A stretch of 64,000 nt of DNA, taken from Chitinophagaceae bacterium. Its GTDB lineage: Bacteria; Bacteroidota; Bacteroidia; Chitinophagales; Chitinophagaceae. Positions 17,406-26,207 of this stretch are shown one piece after another. Within the stretch, counting starts at the first letter, position 1. The number at the start of each line of letters is the position of its first letter. Below the pieces are notes generated by a model, which did not search any database, was not told where the DNA came from, and was given only the letters and a program-made list of their open reading frames with translations. Made by a program: the position numbers and the translations under genes. The stretch is from contig CANLAE010000001.1 in the NCBI GenBank assembly GCA_947488765.1, forward strand, positions 124,001 to 188,000. The letters are read 5' to 3'.

Positions 17406-17702
17406 ATGCCCTTCAAATTTGAAAAGTTAATCGTTTGGCAAAAGGCTTTGGAGTTATCAGCTTTTGTAAATGAAGTAACTCGGTCTTTTCCAAAAGATGA
17501 GTTATATATTTTGACTTCTCAAATAAAAAGGGCGGCTGATTCTGTCGCATTAAATATTGCAGAAGGCTCTACCGGACAATCAAATCCGGAGTTCAATAAG
17601 TTTTTAGGATATGCACTTCGCTCAAATGTTGAAGTAGTAAGTTGTATATATGTTGCTCAAAAAAGAAACATTATAAAACAAGAAGATTTCGATAAGATTT
17701 AA
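17406..17702 (+). CDS. Four-helix-bundle protein (23S rRNA intervening-sequence protein family), C-terminus cut by an in-frame stop
   Basis: The 98-residue frame has the family (TIGR02436, S23/IVP) signs: FEKLIVWQKALEL at the start, then SFPKDELYILTSQIKRAADSVALNIAEG, quoted in outline, and FNKFLGYALRSNVEV. It ends at a TAA (17700-17702) where the family normally continues. The same frame after this stop reads NMCEEILVMTAALRKSLK and stops at 17757-17759, which is just how full-length members end. The TAA therefore probably replaces a tyrosine codon, and the intact gene would have 117 codons. Members form pentameric helical bundles; their free-standing role is unknown. It interrupts aguB-aguA and is flanked by repeats. 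Confidence 0.85.
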   Translation: MPFKFEKLIVWQKALELSAFVNEVTRSFPKDELYILTSQIKRAADSVALNIAEGSTGQSNPEFNKFLGYALRSNVEVVSCIYVAQKRNIIKQEDFDKI

Positions 17703-17766
17703 AACATGTGTGAAGAAATTTTAGTAATGACTGCAGCACTCCGTAAATCTTTAAAATAAAACATTT

Positions 17767-18879
17767 ATGAATCACATTAATGACAATATTCCGAACTCAA
17801 AACTTTCCGACCTCGGTCTTCCTGACTTCAGTCTTTCGGACTCGCCCAAAAACCTTGGCTATTACTTTCCCGCAGAGTTTGCGCCACATGATGCAACCTG
17901 GTTAAGCTGGCCTCACAAAGAAGCATCTTGGCCCGGAAAAATTGATACGATTTATCCATATTACAGCACGTTTGTAAAACATCTTGCAGAAAGTGAAAGA
18001 GTATGTATAAATGTGAATGATACCGCGATGCAACAATTTGCTTTGAATCATTTACAACAAGCAAATGTTGATGTTTCAAAAGTTGAATTTTTTATACACC
18101 CTACCAATGATGCTTGGTGCAGAGATCATGGTCCGGCTTTTTTATTGCATCGAACCGAAAAAAAGAAAGCTATTGTAGATTGGGGTTACAATGCCTGGGG
18201 TGGAAAATATCCTCCATTTGATTTAGATGATGTTATTCCAACTTTAATTGGAAAACACTACAATCTTCCGGTGTTTTATCCGGGGATAGTAATGGAAGGC
18301 GGCTCGGTAGAATTTAATGGAGCCGGAACTTTATTAACTTCTACAGCATGTTTGCTGAATGAAAATAGAAACCCGCATTTGAATCAGGCACAAATAGAAC
18401 AATTCCTCATTCATTATTATGGCGTAGAACAAATATTGTGGGTAGAAGAAGGTATTGTGGGTGACGATACCGATGGACATATTGATGATACAGTAAGATT
18501 TGTGAATGCAGACACCGTGCTCACTGTGGTTGAACAAAATAAAAACGATGAAAATTATGGATTACTCCAGCATAATTTAAAACAGCTGCAAGCCATGCGA
18601 TTGTTGAATGGCAAGCAATTGAACATTGTAGAATTACCAATGACAGATGCCGTGATTTATGAAGACCAAAGATTACCGGCTTCTTATGCCAATTTTTATA
18701 TCAGTAATAAAAATGTAATTGTCCCTACATTTCGTTGTGCAAAAGATGATGTTGCTTTACAAATTATACAATCTTGTTTTACAGATAGAAAAGTAATTGG
18801 CATCGATTCTACCGAAATCATTTGGGGCTTGGGAAGTTTTCATTGCCTTAGCCAACAAGAGCCTTCTATAGTGTTGTAG
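17767..18879 (+). CDS. aguA: Agmatine deiminase
   Basis: AguA converts agmatine to N-carbamoylputrescine and ammonia, feeding AguB. The protein has 370 residues. The core begins at about residue 28 with NLGYYFPAEFAPHDATWLSWP, quoted in part, and includes WCRDHGPAF, EGGSVEFNGAGTLL, DDTDGHIDD and the catalytic cysteine C360 in LGSFHCLSQQEP. All belong to the peptidyl-arginine deiminase (guanidino-modifying) fold. The first 27 residues are unusual: residues 9-27 are translated from the right GAAAGTC-like repeat block, so the native start may lie further in or may have been replaced. No ATG is seen near residue 28. Confidence 0.93.
   Translation: MNHINDNIPNSKLSDLGLPDFSLSDSPKNLGYYFPAEFAPHDATWLSWPHKEASWPGKIDTIYPYYSTFVKHLAESERVCINVNDTAMQQFALNHLQQANVDVSKVEFFIHPTNDAWCRDHGPAFLLHRTEKKKAIVDWGYNAWGGKYPPFDLDDVIPTLIGKHYNLPVFYPGIVMEGGSVEFNGAGTLLTSTACLLNENRNPHLNQAQIEQFLIHYYGVEQILWVEEGIVGDDTDGHIDDTVRFVNADTVLTVVEQNKNDENYGLLQHNLKQLQAMRLLNGKQLNIVELPMTDAVIYEDQRLPASYANFYISNKNVIVPTFRCAKDDVALQIIQSCFTDRKVIGIDSTEIIWGLGSFHCLSQQEPSIVL
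17791..17844. repeat. GAAAGTC-like repeat block, right (inverted), overlapping aguA start
   Basis: The units read ACTTTCCGACC, GGTCTTCC, TGACTTCAG, TCTTTCGGACT. On the opposite strand these become GAAAGACTGAAGTC and GGAAGACC, the same kind as the left block. The block encodes about residues 9-26 of the annotated AguA. Confidence 0.6.
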
Positions 18880-18889
18880 CAATTTTCAC

Positions 18890-18919
18890 TTTGCTTATTC
18901 AAATGGCAGCCTATATTTG
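18890..18919 (+). promoter_or_regulatory. Bacteroidota-type promoter of the DUF5606 gene
   Basis: TTTG (18890-18893), 18 bases, then TATATTTG (18912-18919), with the ATG 20 bases later at 18940. Both boxes match the consensus exactly. Confidence 0.6.
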
Positions 18920-18939
18920 CAGTCCTATAAAAACGAACA

Positions 18940-19359
18940 ATGGAATACAGTAAATTAATATCAGTTACAGGTTTACCGGGTTTATTTGAATTAGTAGCCA
19001 GTAAAACCGATGGTGCAATTGTAAAAAGTATAGAAGACGGTACTACCAAATTTGTGAGTAGCCGAGTACACAACTTTTCGCACTTGGAAAGTATAGAAGT
19101 ATATACCATCAGAGAAAATGAAAATCTAATACAAGTATTGCAGGCAATGGATGCAAGCAAAGAAAAATTACCTGATGAAAAGGATGCAAAAGCAGTAACG
19201 GCATACATGAAAAAAGTATATCCCAATATGGATTTTGACAGAGTGTATCCGAGCGATATGAAGAAAATGGTGAAATGGTTTGCTATTTTAAAAGCACATA
19301 ATGTTGAATTAAAAATTACTGAAGTACCTGATGAAGAAGCTGCGGATGAAGAAGCATAA
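18940..19359 (+). CDS. DUF5606 domain-containing protein
   Basis: The 139-residue protein matches the Bacteroidota-specific DUF5606 family over its whole length: YSKLISVTGLPGLFELVASK at the start, then DGAIVKSIEDGTTKFVSSR, and later DFDRVYPSDMKKMVKWF. The C-terminal tail is very acidic (DEEAADEEA), as is usual. There is no signal peptide. Function is unknown. It has its own promoter upstream and a terminator 22 bases downstream, so it is a single-gene unit. Confidence 0.9.
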   Translation: MEYSKLISVTGLPGLFELVASKTDGAIVKSIEDGTTKFVSSRVHNFSHLESIEVYTIRENENLIQVLQAMDASKEKLPDEKDAKAVTAYMKKVYPNMDFDRVYPSDMKKMVKWFAILKAHNVELKITEVPDEEAADEEA

Positions 19360-19380
19360 TTTTCTTATTGAAAAATATAT

Positions 19381-19408
19381 AGCCACTCTTTTTAGGGTGG
19401 CTTTTTTT
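19381..19408 (+). terminator. Intrinsic terminator after the DUF5606 gene
   Basis: AGCCACTCT and AGGGTGGCT form a stem with one G-T pair and a short T loop, followed by a run of seven T. It lies 22 bases after the stop codon. Confidence 0.8.
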
Positions 19409-19597
19409 ATTGCTTAAAAATTAACAATGATATTAGATGATTTATAACAATGCTATTTTTGAAAAAATCGCTATGAGGTTGCCCTATAAACTCACACTTA
19501 AATACATTTTCAAATATTAGCATTTTTTTGGGTTGAATTCCCCATAAAAAATTTCATACTTGCCAATTTATATTAAATTGCTTCTTTAAATTCCTGT

Positions 19598-22501
19598 ATG
19601 AAAAAAATTTGTCTTGCCCTAGTGCTGTTTAGTGTCGGTATCCCTGTTTCATTTGCACAAAAATTTTCTGAACAAACCCCTGCTGCAATTCATTGGGCAG
19701 ACAGTGTTGCCAATACTTTAACACCAGAGCAAAAAATTGCTCAATTAATGATCATCCGTGCACACAGCAATCTTGGAAAAGATCATATAGATCAAGTTAC
19801 CAACTTAATTAAAACGTATAATGTAGGTGGTTTGTGTTTTTTTCAAGGAGGTCCTATTCGCCAAGCAACACTAACCAACTACTATCAAAATATTGCTAAA
19901 ACCCCACTCATGATTGCTATTGATGGTGAATGGGGATTGGGTATGCGTTTGGATAGTGTGATTAATTTTCCTCGTCAATTAATGATGGGTGCAATTGCCG
20001 ATGCACAATTAGTTTATCAGTTTGGTAAAGCTGTTGGTCAACAATGCAAACGAATGGGTATACAGGTAAATTATGCTCCGGATATTGATGTAAACAACAA
20101 TCCCAATAACCCTGTTATCAACGACAGAAGTTTTGGAGAAGACAAATACAAGGTTGCATTGTTTGGCATTCAATACATGAAAGGTATGCAAGACATGGGC
20201 GTAATGGCTTGTGCCAAACACTTTCCAGGTCATGGTGATGTTGCAGTTGATAGTCATTTTGATTTGCCGGTAATCAATAAATCAAGGGCACAATTAGATA
20301 GTCTGGAATTATATCCATTCAGAGAATTAATCAAAGCCGGTGTTGGCAGTATGATGATGGCACATTTGTATATTCCTGCAATTGACAGCACGGCAAATCA
20401 GGCTACATCATTGTCTAAAAAAAATGTAACAGATTTATTAAGAAATGAATTGGGCTACAACGGACTTACTTTTACTGATGCGCTTGAAATGAAAGGCGTT
20501 GCTAAATTTTATCCTGCAGGAGAAGCTGCGGTTCAGAGTTTGATTGCCGGAAATGATATGTTGTGTTTGCCTGGTGATGTAGCCAATAGCATTCAAAAAA
20601 TTATGGAGGCAATTGCTACCGGAAAACTTACACAGGCCGATATAGATACAAAACTAAAAAAAGTATTAATTAGCAAATACCATTTGGGTTTACATACCAA
20701 CACCCCAATTGCTTTGGATAATCTTGCTGAAGATTTGAACGCTGCAACAAATGCTATCAAACAAAAATTAAGTGAACAAGCACTTACATTGTTGCGATTA
20801 GAAAACAAAAAATTATTGCCGCTATTATCAAAAAAGAAAATTATTTATGTAGGAATTGGTGTCAATCAAATGAATGCATTTGCAGCCGAATTAAAAGAGA
20901 ATTACCATGCAAAAATTTTGTTGATGGATTATAAAGATTCTACTTCCCTGAACAATATTCTTAAAAAAATAAAAGGCAAAAAGAAAACAATAATTGTTGG
21001 ATTACACAATTATAATCGCAGACCAGCCAACAACTTTGGCTTAAGCAAAGATGCTGTTACATTGTTACAAGCAGTAGAACAAAAAAAGAATGCAATTATA
21101 TTTTCATTTGGGAATCCTTATGCTATTAAAAACTATTGCAATGCACAAAATCTAGTGGCTTGTTATGAAGATGATGCCTTTACACAACTTGCTGCTATTG
21201 GATTATTACAAGGAAAAAGTAATGCAACAGGAAAGCTTCCTGTAACAGTTTGTGAGCAATTCCCTTTCGGTAGTGGCATTACAACGAAAGCCAATTTCAA
21301 TTACACAACACCTGAATCAGTTGGATTAACCAGTTCAAAATTAAATGCAATTGATACGATTGCCAATAACGCAATTGCCAATGGTGCAATGCCCGGTTGC
21401 GTTGTTTTAGTAGCTAAAAATGGAAAAATTGCATTTCATAAAGCGTATGGTTATACCAACTTTGATAAACAACAATCAGTTACCACAGATATGGTATATG
21501 ACCTTGCATCGGTTACAAAAATTTCTGCTACAACCATTGCTGTGATGAAGTTGTATGAAGAAAATAAAATTGATTTGGATAAAACATTAGGTGATTATTT
21601 ATCCTGGACCAAAGGCACAGACAAAGCGCCATTGAAAATAAAAGATATCCTTTTGCACCAAGCCGGACTAACTCCGTTTATTCCTTTTTACAAAGAAGTG
21701 ATTGACAACAACGGCGTTCCTAAAAAAGATTTTTTTACTGCAAGTTATAGTTCAAATTTTCCGATAAGAGTTGCAGAAAATTTATACTTACGACAAGATT
21801 ATCAAGATACTTTGTACCAACGTATTTTGAGTAGCAAATTATCTGCACCCGGTAAATATGTGTACAGCGATAATGATTTTATTTTTTTAGGTAAAATTGT
21901 GGAAACCCTTACAGGCAAGGGGTTACAAGACTATGTAAGAGAACAATTTTATTTGCCTATGCAAATGATGAGTACCACATTTAGTCCTAAAGAACACTAT
22001 ACAACACAATTAATAGCACCAACAGAATTAGAAAAAAATTTCCGCAATCAATTATTGCATGGAGATGTGCATGATGAAGGTGCAGCAATGTTTGGTGGTG
22101 TTGCAGGACATGCCGGATTATTCAGCAATGCCTATGATTTGGCAACTTTATATCAAATGTTGTTGAATGGCGGAACAATGAATGGGGTAACTTTTTTACA
22201 ACCTTCAACTATACAAAAATTTACAGCATATCAAACGAATGACAGCAGAAGAGGATTGGGTTTTGATAAACCAGAAAAAGATAATACTACTCGAAAAGAA
22301 CCCTATCCTAGCAAATCTGTTTCTGCTGAAACCTTTGGCCACACAGGGTTTACGGGTACTTGTGTTTGGGTTGATCCAAAAGAACAATTGATTTATATTT
22401 TTCTCTCCAACAGAGTAACTCCTACACGAGCTAACAACAAATTAGGGCAGATGAATGTGCGGCCAAATATTCAGGAAGCAATTTATAATTCGTTGAAATA
22501 A
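19598..22501 (+). CDS. Glycoside hydrolase family 3 / serine hydrolase (beta-lactamase fold) fusion, secreted
   Basis: The 967-residue protein has a signal peptide (residues 1-20). Residues about 25-370 form a GH3 domain of the beta-N-acetylhexosaminidase type, with the KHFPGHGDVAVDSH loop and the nucleophile aspartate in GLTFTDALEMKG. A GH3 C-terminal-like linker domain (about 390-560) follows. Residues about 575-960 form a class C beta-lactamase/PBP4-like domain with SVTKIS (Ser-x-x-Lys), YSDND (Tyr-Ser-x) and HTGFTGT (Lys/His-Thr-Gly). Such fusions are common in Bacteroidota and suggest periplasmic cell-wall fragment processing. It is convergent with rodA, with only 5 bases between stops. 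Confidence 0.92.
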   Translation: MKKICLALVLFSVGIPVSFAQKFSEQTPAAIHWADSVANTLTPEQKIAQLMIIRAHSNLGKDHIDQVTNLIKTYNVGGLCFFQGGPIRQATLTNYYQNIAKTPLMIAIDGEWGLGMRLDSVINFPRQLMMGAIADAQLVYQFGKAVGQQCKRMGIQVNYAPDIDVNNNPNNPVINDRSFGEDKYKVALFGIQYMKGMQDMGVMACAKHFPGHGDVAVDSHFDLPVINKSRAQLDSLELYPFRELIKAGVGSMMMAHLYIPAIDSTANQATSLSKKNVTDLLRNELGYNGLTFTDALEMKGVAKFYPAGEAAVQSLIAGNDMLCLPGDVANSIQKIMEAIATGKLTQADIDTKLKKVLISKYHLGLHTNTPIALDNLAEDLNAATNAIKQKLSEQALTLLRLENKKLLPLLSKKKIIYVGIGVNQMNAFAAELKENYHAKILLMDYKDSTSLNNILKKIKGKKKTIIVGLHNYNRRPANNFGLSKDAVTLLQAVEQKKNAIIFSFGNPYAIKNYCNAQNLVACYEDDAFTQLAAIGLLQGKSNATGKLPVTVCEQFPFGSGITTKANFNYTTPESVGLTSSKLNAIDTIANNAIANGAMPGCVVLVAKNGKIAFHKAYGYTNFDKQQSVTTDMVYDLASVTKISATTIAVMKLYEENKIDLDKTLGDYLSWTKGTDKAPLKIKDILLHQAGLTPFIPFYKEVIDNNGVPKKDFFTASYSSNFPIRVAENLYLRQDYQDTLYQRILSSKLSAPGKYVYSDNDFIFLGKIVETLTGKGLQDYVREQFYLPMQMMSTTFSPKEHYTTQLIAPTELEKNFRNQLLHGDVHDEGAAMFGGVAGHAGLFSNAYDLATLYQMLLNGGTMNGVTFLQPSTIQKFTAYQTNDSRRGLGFDKPEKDNTTRKEPYPSKSVSAETFGHTGFTGTCVWVDPKEQLIYIFLSNRVTPTRANNKLGQMNVRPNIQEAIYNSLK

Positions 22502-22506
22502 TAAGA

Positions 22507-23841
22507 TTATCTCAAAACCATTTGTCTGTCTGCATCTAAACGAAGCAGGATAAACAGTAGTATGGTAAAAGTGAGCAAGGATGAACCGCCATAACTAATG
22601 AGTGGCAAAGGAATTCCGATGATTGGAAATAAACCAATTGTCATACATACATTTACCGTTATGTGAAAAAACAAAATACTCGCTACACAATAAGCATATA
22701 CCCTGCTGAATGTACTTCGTTGCCGTTCTGCAATTCTTACAATCCTAAACAACAGAAAAAGATACAACCCTAAAAAAACTGTACACCCTACAAAACCAAA
22801 AGCTTCGCCAAGTGAAGTAAAAATAAAATCGGTATGTTGTTCGGGTACGTACTTGCCCCTTGTTTGTGTTCCTTTCAAAAATCCTTTGCCCCAAAAACCT
22901 CCAGAGCCAATAGCAATGATACTTTGACGCACATTATAATCATCCGTTTTTTTAGGTGGCTTGCTGCTTTTTTGTGCTTTTTTGTTTTGTGAACAATCAT
23001 ATTCTTTTCCCACCATGCTATATATTCTAGTGCTTTGGTAGCACTCGAATGTGTTGTTGAAAATATAAGGCACAACAAAACGCTGAATGCCTACACAAAT
23101 CATCCAAATAGAAATAATAATTGGCAGTAGATTTTTCTTTCTTTTAATCTGTCTGCGTAAAGTATATACTGTAATTGCTGCAATAATGGTTAGTAGAATT
23201 GCCAAAACATTGGGTTCAATTAATAAAGTTGCAACTACTAAAACCGCAAATGAAAAACTTATAACTAATATCCCAGGTGGAAGTCCTTCTCTATACATTA
23301 CAATAAAAAATGTAAGATAAACCAATGCCAATCCAAGCTCATGTTGTGCAATAGATAATACAGCCGGCATTAAAGCAATAGCTGCTGCGATAATTTGCGA
23401 TTTCAATTTTGTAAAATCTGTTTCCTGACGAGATAAAAACTTTGCAATTGCAAGTGCAGTAAACACTTTACACAATTCGGCAGGTTGTAAATTAAAACCT
23501 CCGCCCAGGGGTATCCAACTTTTGCTACCACTAATACTTTTTCCAATAACAAATGTTGCAAGCATTAATACAATTCCAAATGCATACATCAGGTTGGCAA
23601 ATGCGGTAAATAATTTACTGTCTGCCAGCAAAATAAACGTTGCAAGTACTACACAAATCCCCGAAAAAATAAGTTGTTTACCATAATTCGTTTTGCCGCT
23701 AATGAAACTTTGGAAAACATCAATTCCGGGTTTGTACTCTACCATAAAAATGCAAAGAATACCAATGCCAACTAAGATGGCATATAGCCACATTACAGTA
23801 GCATCAAAATTTTGTGTACTATTTTTTTTTCTATCGTTCAT
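22507..23841 (-). CDS. rodA: Rod-shape SEDS peptidoglycan glycosyltransferase RodA
   Basis: This 444-residue integral membrane protein polymerises glycan strands during lateral wall growth, paired with PBP2. It has about ten membrane helices and family motifs such as SKSWIPLGGGFNLQPAELCK (in part), AQHELGLALV (RodA lipid II site), QHTDFIFTSLGEAFGFVG and FPIIGIPLPLISYGG. There is a longer-than-usual cytoplasmic/periplasmic insert (about 215-310) of the kind seen in Bacteroidota. Its ATG overlaps the mrdA stop by one base (TAATG), which indicates coupled translation. Confidence 0.94.
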   Translation of the reverse strand: MNDRKKNSTQNFDATVMWLYAILVGIGILCIFMVEYKPGIDVFQSFISGKTNYGKQLIFSGICVVLATFILLADSKLFTAFANLMYAFGIVLMLATFVIGKSISGSKSWIPLGGGFNLQPAELCKVFTALAIAKFLSRQETDFTKLKSQIIAAAIALMPAVLSIAQHELGLALVYLTFFIVMYREGLPPGILVISFSFAVLVVATLLIEPNVLAILLTIIAAITVYTLRRQIKRKKNLLPIIISIWMICVGIQRFVVPYIFNNTFECYQSTRIYSMVGKEYDCSQNKKAQKSSKPPKKTDDYNVRQSIIAIGSGGFWGKGFLKGTQTRGKYVPEQHTDFIFTSLGEAFGFVGCTVFLGLYLFLLFRIVRIAERQRSTFSRVYAYCVASILFFHITVNVCMTIGLFPIIGIPLPLISYGGSSLLTFTILLFILLRLDADRQMVLR

Positions 23842-25934
23842 TATCTTTTTGGCTTTGCATTTTTCTTCAAACTGTTTTTCTTATCGGCATTAGGTAAAAT
23901 AGCGGGAGATTTCTTTTTATTGCTTTCAGGAGATTTTGCAGGAATATTAGGAAGTCCTTCCTGAAGTAAATTAGAAGGCACAACCTCTTCTTCAACAGAA
24001 ATACTGTCTTCTTCAATTGGTTCATCAACAGGCTTTAGTTTTGCACGCTTAATCGAATCAATACGTTCTAATGCCATTTGCATTTTAGGCGGAATTAAAT
24101 TGGTTTTGGTCATAGATTCCACTTTGTCTTTTCTTTCTTTTCCTGCAATAGAATCTCTTAAATATTTTTCAATTAATAAGCTAGCAATTGGACCAGAATA
24201 AGCTGCTCCGAAACCGGCATTTTCGCAGATTACCGCTATAGCAATTTTTGGATTTTCCCTCGGAGCAAATGCGCCAAAGAAGGAATGGTTTTTTTGTTTT
24301 ATTCCTTTGTCATAGTTTTCAACTGTTCCTGTTTTTCCGCAAACAGTAATTCCGTCAATTTTAAATCCACTTCCCGTTCCAAAATCCATAACGGCTTGCA
24401 TCCCATCTTGTACCGCATTGAAAACAGTATCCGCAACCCCTTTTGTATAATGTTTTTCCTTGAATTTTTCCAATAATGCATATTCATCACCTCCTTCAAT
24501 TGAATCAATTAAATGCGGTGTGTAATACCAGCCTTTATTGGCAATGGTAGACATTACGTTGGCAAGTTGCACAATAGTTGTTTCTACTTCTCCCTGCCCA
24601 ATTGCATTACTAATGATATTACAAGTTTGCCATTTGCTGCCAAATATTTTTCGATAATATTTTGAAGTAGGCAGATTCCCTCTTTTTTCAGAAGGTAAAT
24701 CAACGCCTAGCTTGTCCCCCAATCCAAAAGAAGCAGCATATCGGTTGAATGCCGTTAATCCACTATCTGCGCTACCAAATTTTGGTTGATCTAATGTTCT
24801 TCTAAAAACGGTTGCAAAATAGGTATTACAACTGTGTGCAATTGCCTCGGTAAGTTTAAATGTGCCGGGGTCTAAGCATTTGGGTTTTCCTGTGCCACAG
24901 CCCAAGTAGGCTCCCGTACAACCAATCGTTGAGTTTACATCAATCACTCCTTCCGCCAACCCAATCATGCCAACCATTGTTTTAAATGTAGAACCCGGAG
25001 AATACTTTGTACCAATAGTTCTATTGATTAAAGGCAATCGGGGATCCAATAACAACTCTCCTAAATGTTTTTTTCTTTGACTTCCTGTAATGTAATTGGG
25101 ATTATAGTTTGGTGCACTAACCATACACAATACCCCGCCCGTTTTTGGATTAATGGCAACAATGCTTCCTACTTTGTTGGTCATCAATTTTTCGCCAAGT
25201 TGTTGTAGCTCTACGTCTATACTTGAATACAAATTCTTTCCGGCAACAGCAGCTGTATCATATTCTCCATTTGCAAAAGAACCTTGTATCCGACTTTTAT
25301 TATCGCGAATTAATTGTTTGATTCCTCGTTGGCCCATTAATATTTTTTCATAACTACGTTCTAGTCCGGTATAACCTGCATAGTCACCCATTTCATAGCC
25401 TTCATCTTTATGTCTTCTTAGAAAGCCGGTATCTACTTCTTGTATATATCCCAAAATATTTCCTGCTGCATTGTAAGGATAAGTTCTGATACTTCTTTCT
25501 TGCAACACAAAGCCCGGAAATTTATACAAATTTTCATTCACTTTAGAATACATTTCAGGAGAAAGCAATGGTTCAAAAACACTTGGTTTTACGGCTGTGT
25601 TTTTAAAAATAATATCATGAATTCTTTTTTTATAATTAGCGGTATCAATATTGAGTAACGCACAAAATGCAGCCGTATCAATACCTTTAGCCTCATTGGG
25701 CGTAACCACTAAATCAAACATGATACTATTTTCTAGAATAGCACGTTTTTTTCTATCGAAAATAATTCCTCTGTCGGGATAAATTACTTTTCTAAAAATA
25801 GCATTGTTTCTAGCCAGAACATCATACTTGCTCGAAAAAATTTGGAGGTGAATTAACTGACCAATAATTACAATGAATACTAATACAAAAATGATTTGTA
25901 TGCTTCTGCTTCTGCTTTGATTGTAAACCGACAT
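23841..25934 (-). CDS. mrdA: Penicillin-binding protein 2 (peptidoglycan D,D-transpeptidase)
   Basis: The 697-residue class B PBP cross-links peptidoglycan for rod elongation. It has one N-terminal membrane helix (about 10-30), a PBP dimerisation domain (about 50-215), and a transpeptidase domain with S315-T-F-K318, the SCN motif at 368-370 and KTG at 533-535. The last 80 residues are a proline/lysine-rich low-complexity tail (EEDSISVEEEVVPSN, KKKSPAILPN), common in this phylum. It is followed without a gap by rodA. The usual partners mreBCD are 4 kb away on the other strand. Confidence 0.95.
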   Translation of the reverse strand: MSVYNQSRSRSIQIIFVLVFIVIIGQLIHLQIFSSKYDVLARNNAIFRKVIYPDRGIIFDRKKRAILENSIMFDLVVTPNEAKGIDTAAFCALLNIDTANYKKRIHDIIFKNTAVKPSVFEPLLSPEMYSKVNENLYKFPGFVLQERSIRTYPYNAAGNILGYIQEVDTGFLRRHKDEGYEMGDYAGYTGLERSYEKILMGQRGIKQLIRDNKSRIQGSFANGEYDTAAVAGKNLYSSIDVELQQLGEKLMTNKVGSIVAINPKTGGVLCMVSAPNYNPNYITGSQRKKHLGELLLDPRLPLINRTIGTKYSPGSTFKTMVGMIGLAEGVIDVNSTIGCTGAYLGCGTGKPKCLDPGTFKLTEAIAHSCNTYFATVFRRTLDQPKFGSADSGLTAFNRYAASFGLGDKLGVDLPSEKRGNLPTSKYYRKIFGSKWQTCNIISNAIGQGEVETTIVQLANVMSTIANKGWYYTPHLIDSIEGGDEYALLEKFKEKHYTKGVADTVFNAVQDGMQAVMDFGTGSGFKIDGITVCGKTGTVENYDKGIKQKNHSFFGAFAPRENPKIAIAVICENAGFGAAYSGPIASLLIEKYLRDSIAGKERKDKVESMTKTNLIPPKMQMALERIDSIKRAKLKPVDEPIEEDSISVEEEVVPSNLLQEGLPNIPAKSPESNKKKSPAILPNADKKNSLKKNAKPKR

Positions 25935-26207
25935 AAGTGTGTACGAAGTATGGAAAGTGAAGTACTTTGTAGTAATACAAAATTGATGAATGTGCAGGGA
26001 TATACCAATAGTTTTTTTGTAAAAAGTTATTAATAGGTGTTAATAATGCCAATGATATTTTACGGTTATTGTCATAACTATTCAAAAAACATTTAATCTT
26101 GGAAAAAAAGGGTGTGTTTTCATAAGAAAATTTGAATACAATACTTGCCACAAAATCATTTTACTGTATTTTCACGGCTCAATTTTTAAAGCGCAACAGA
26201 TAATACT

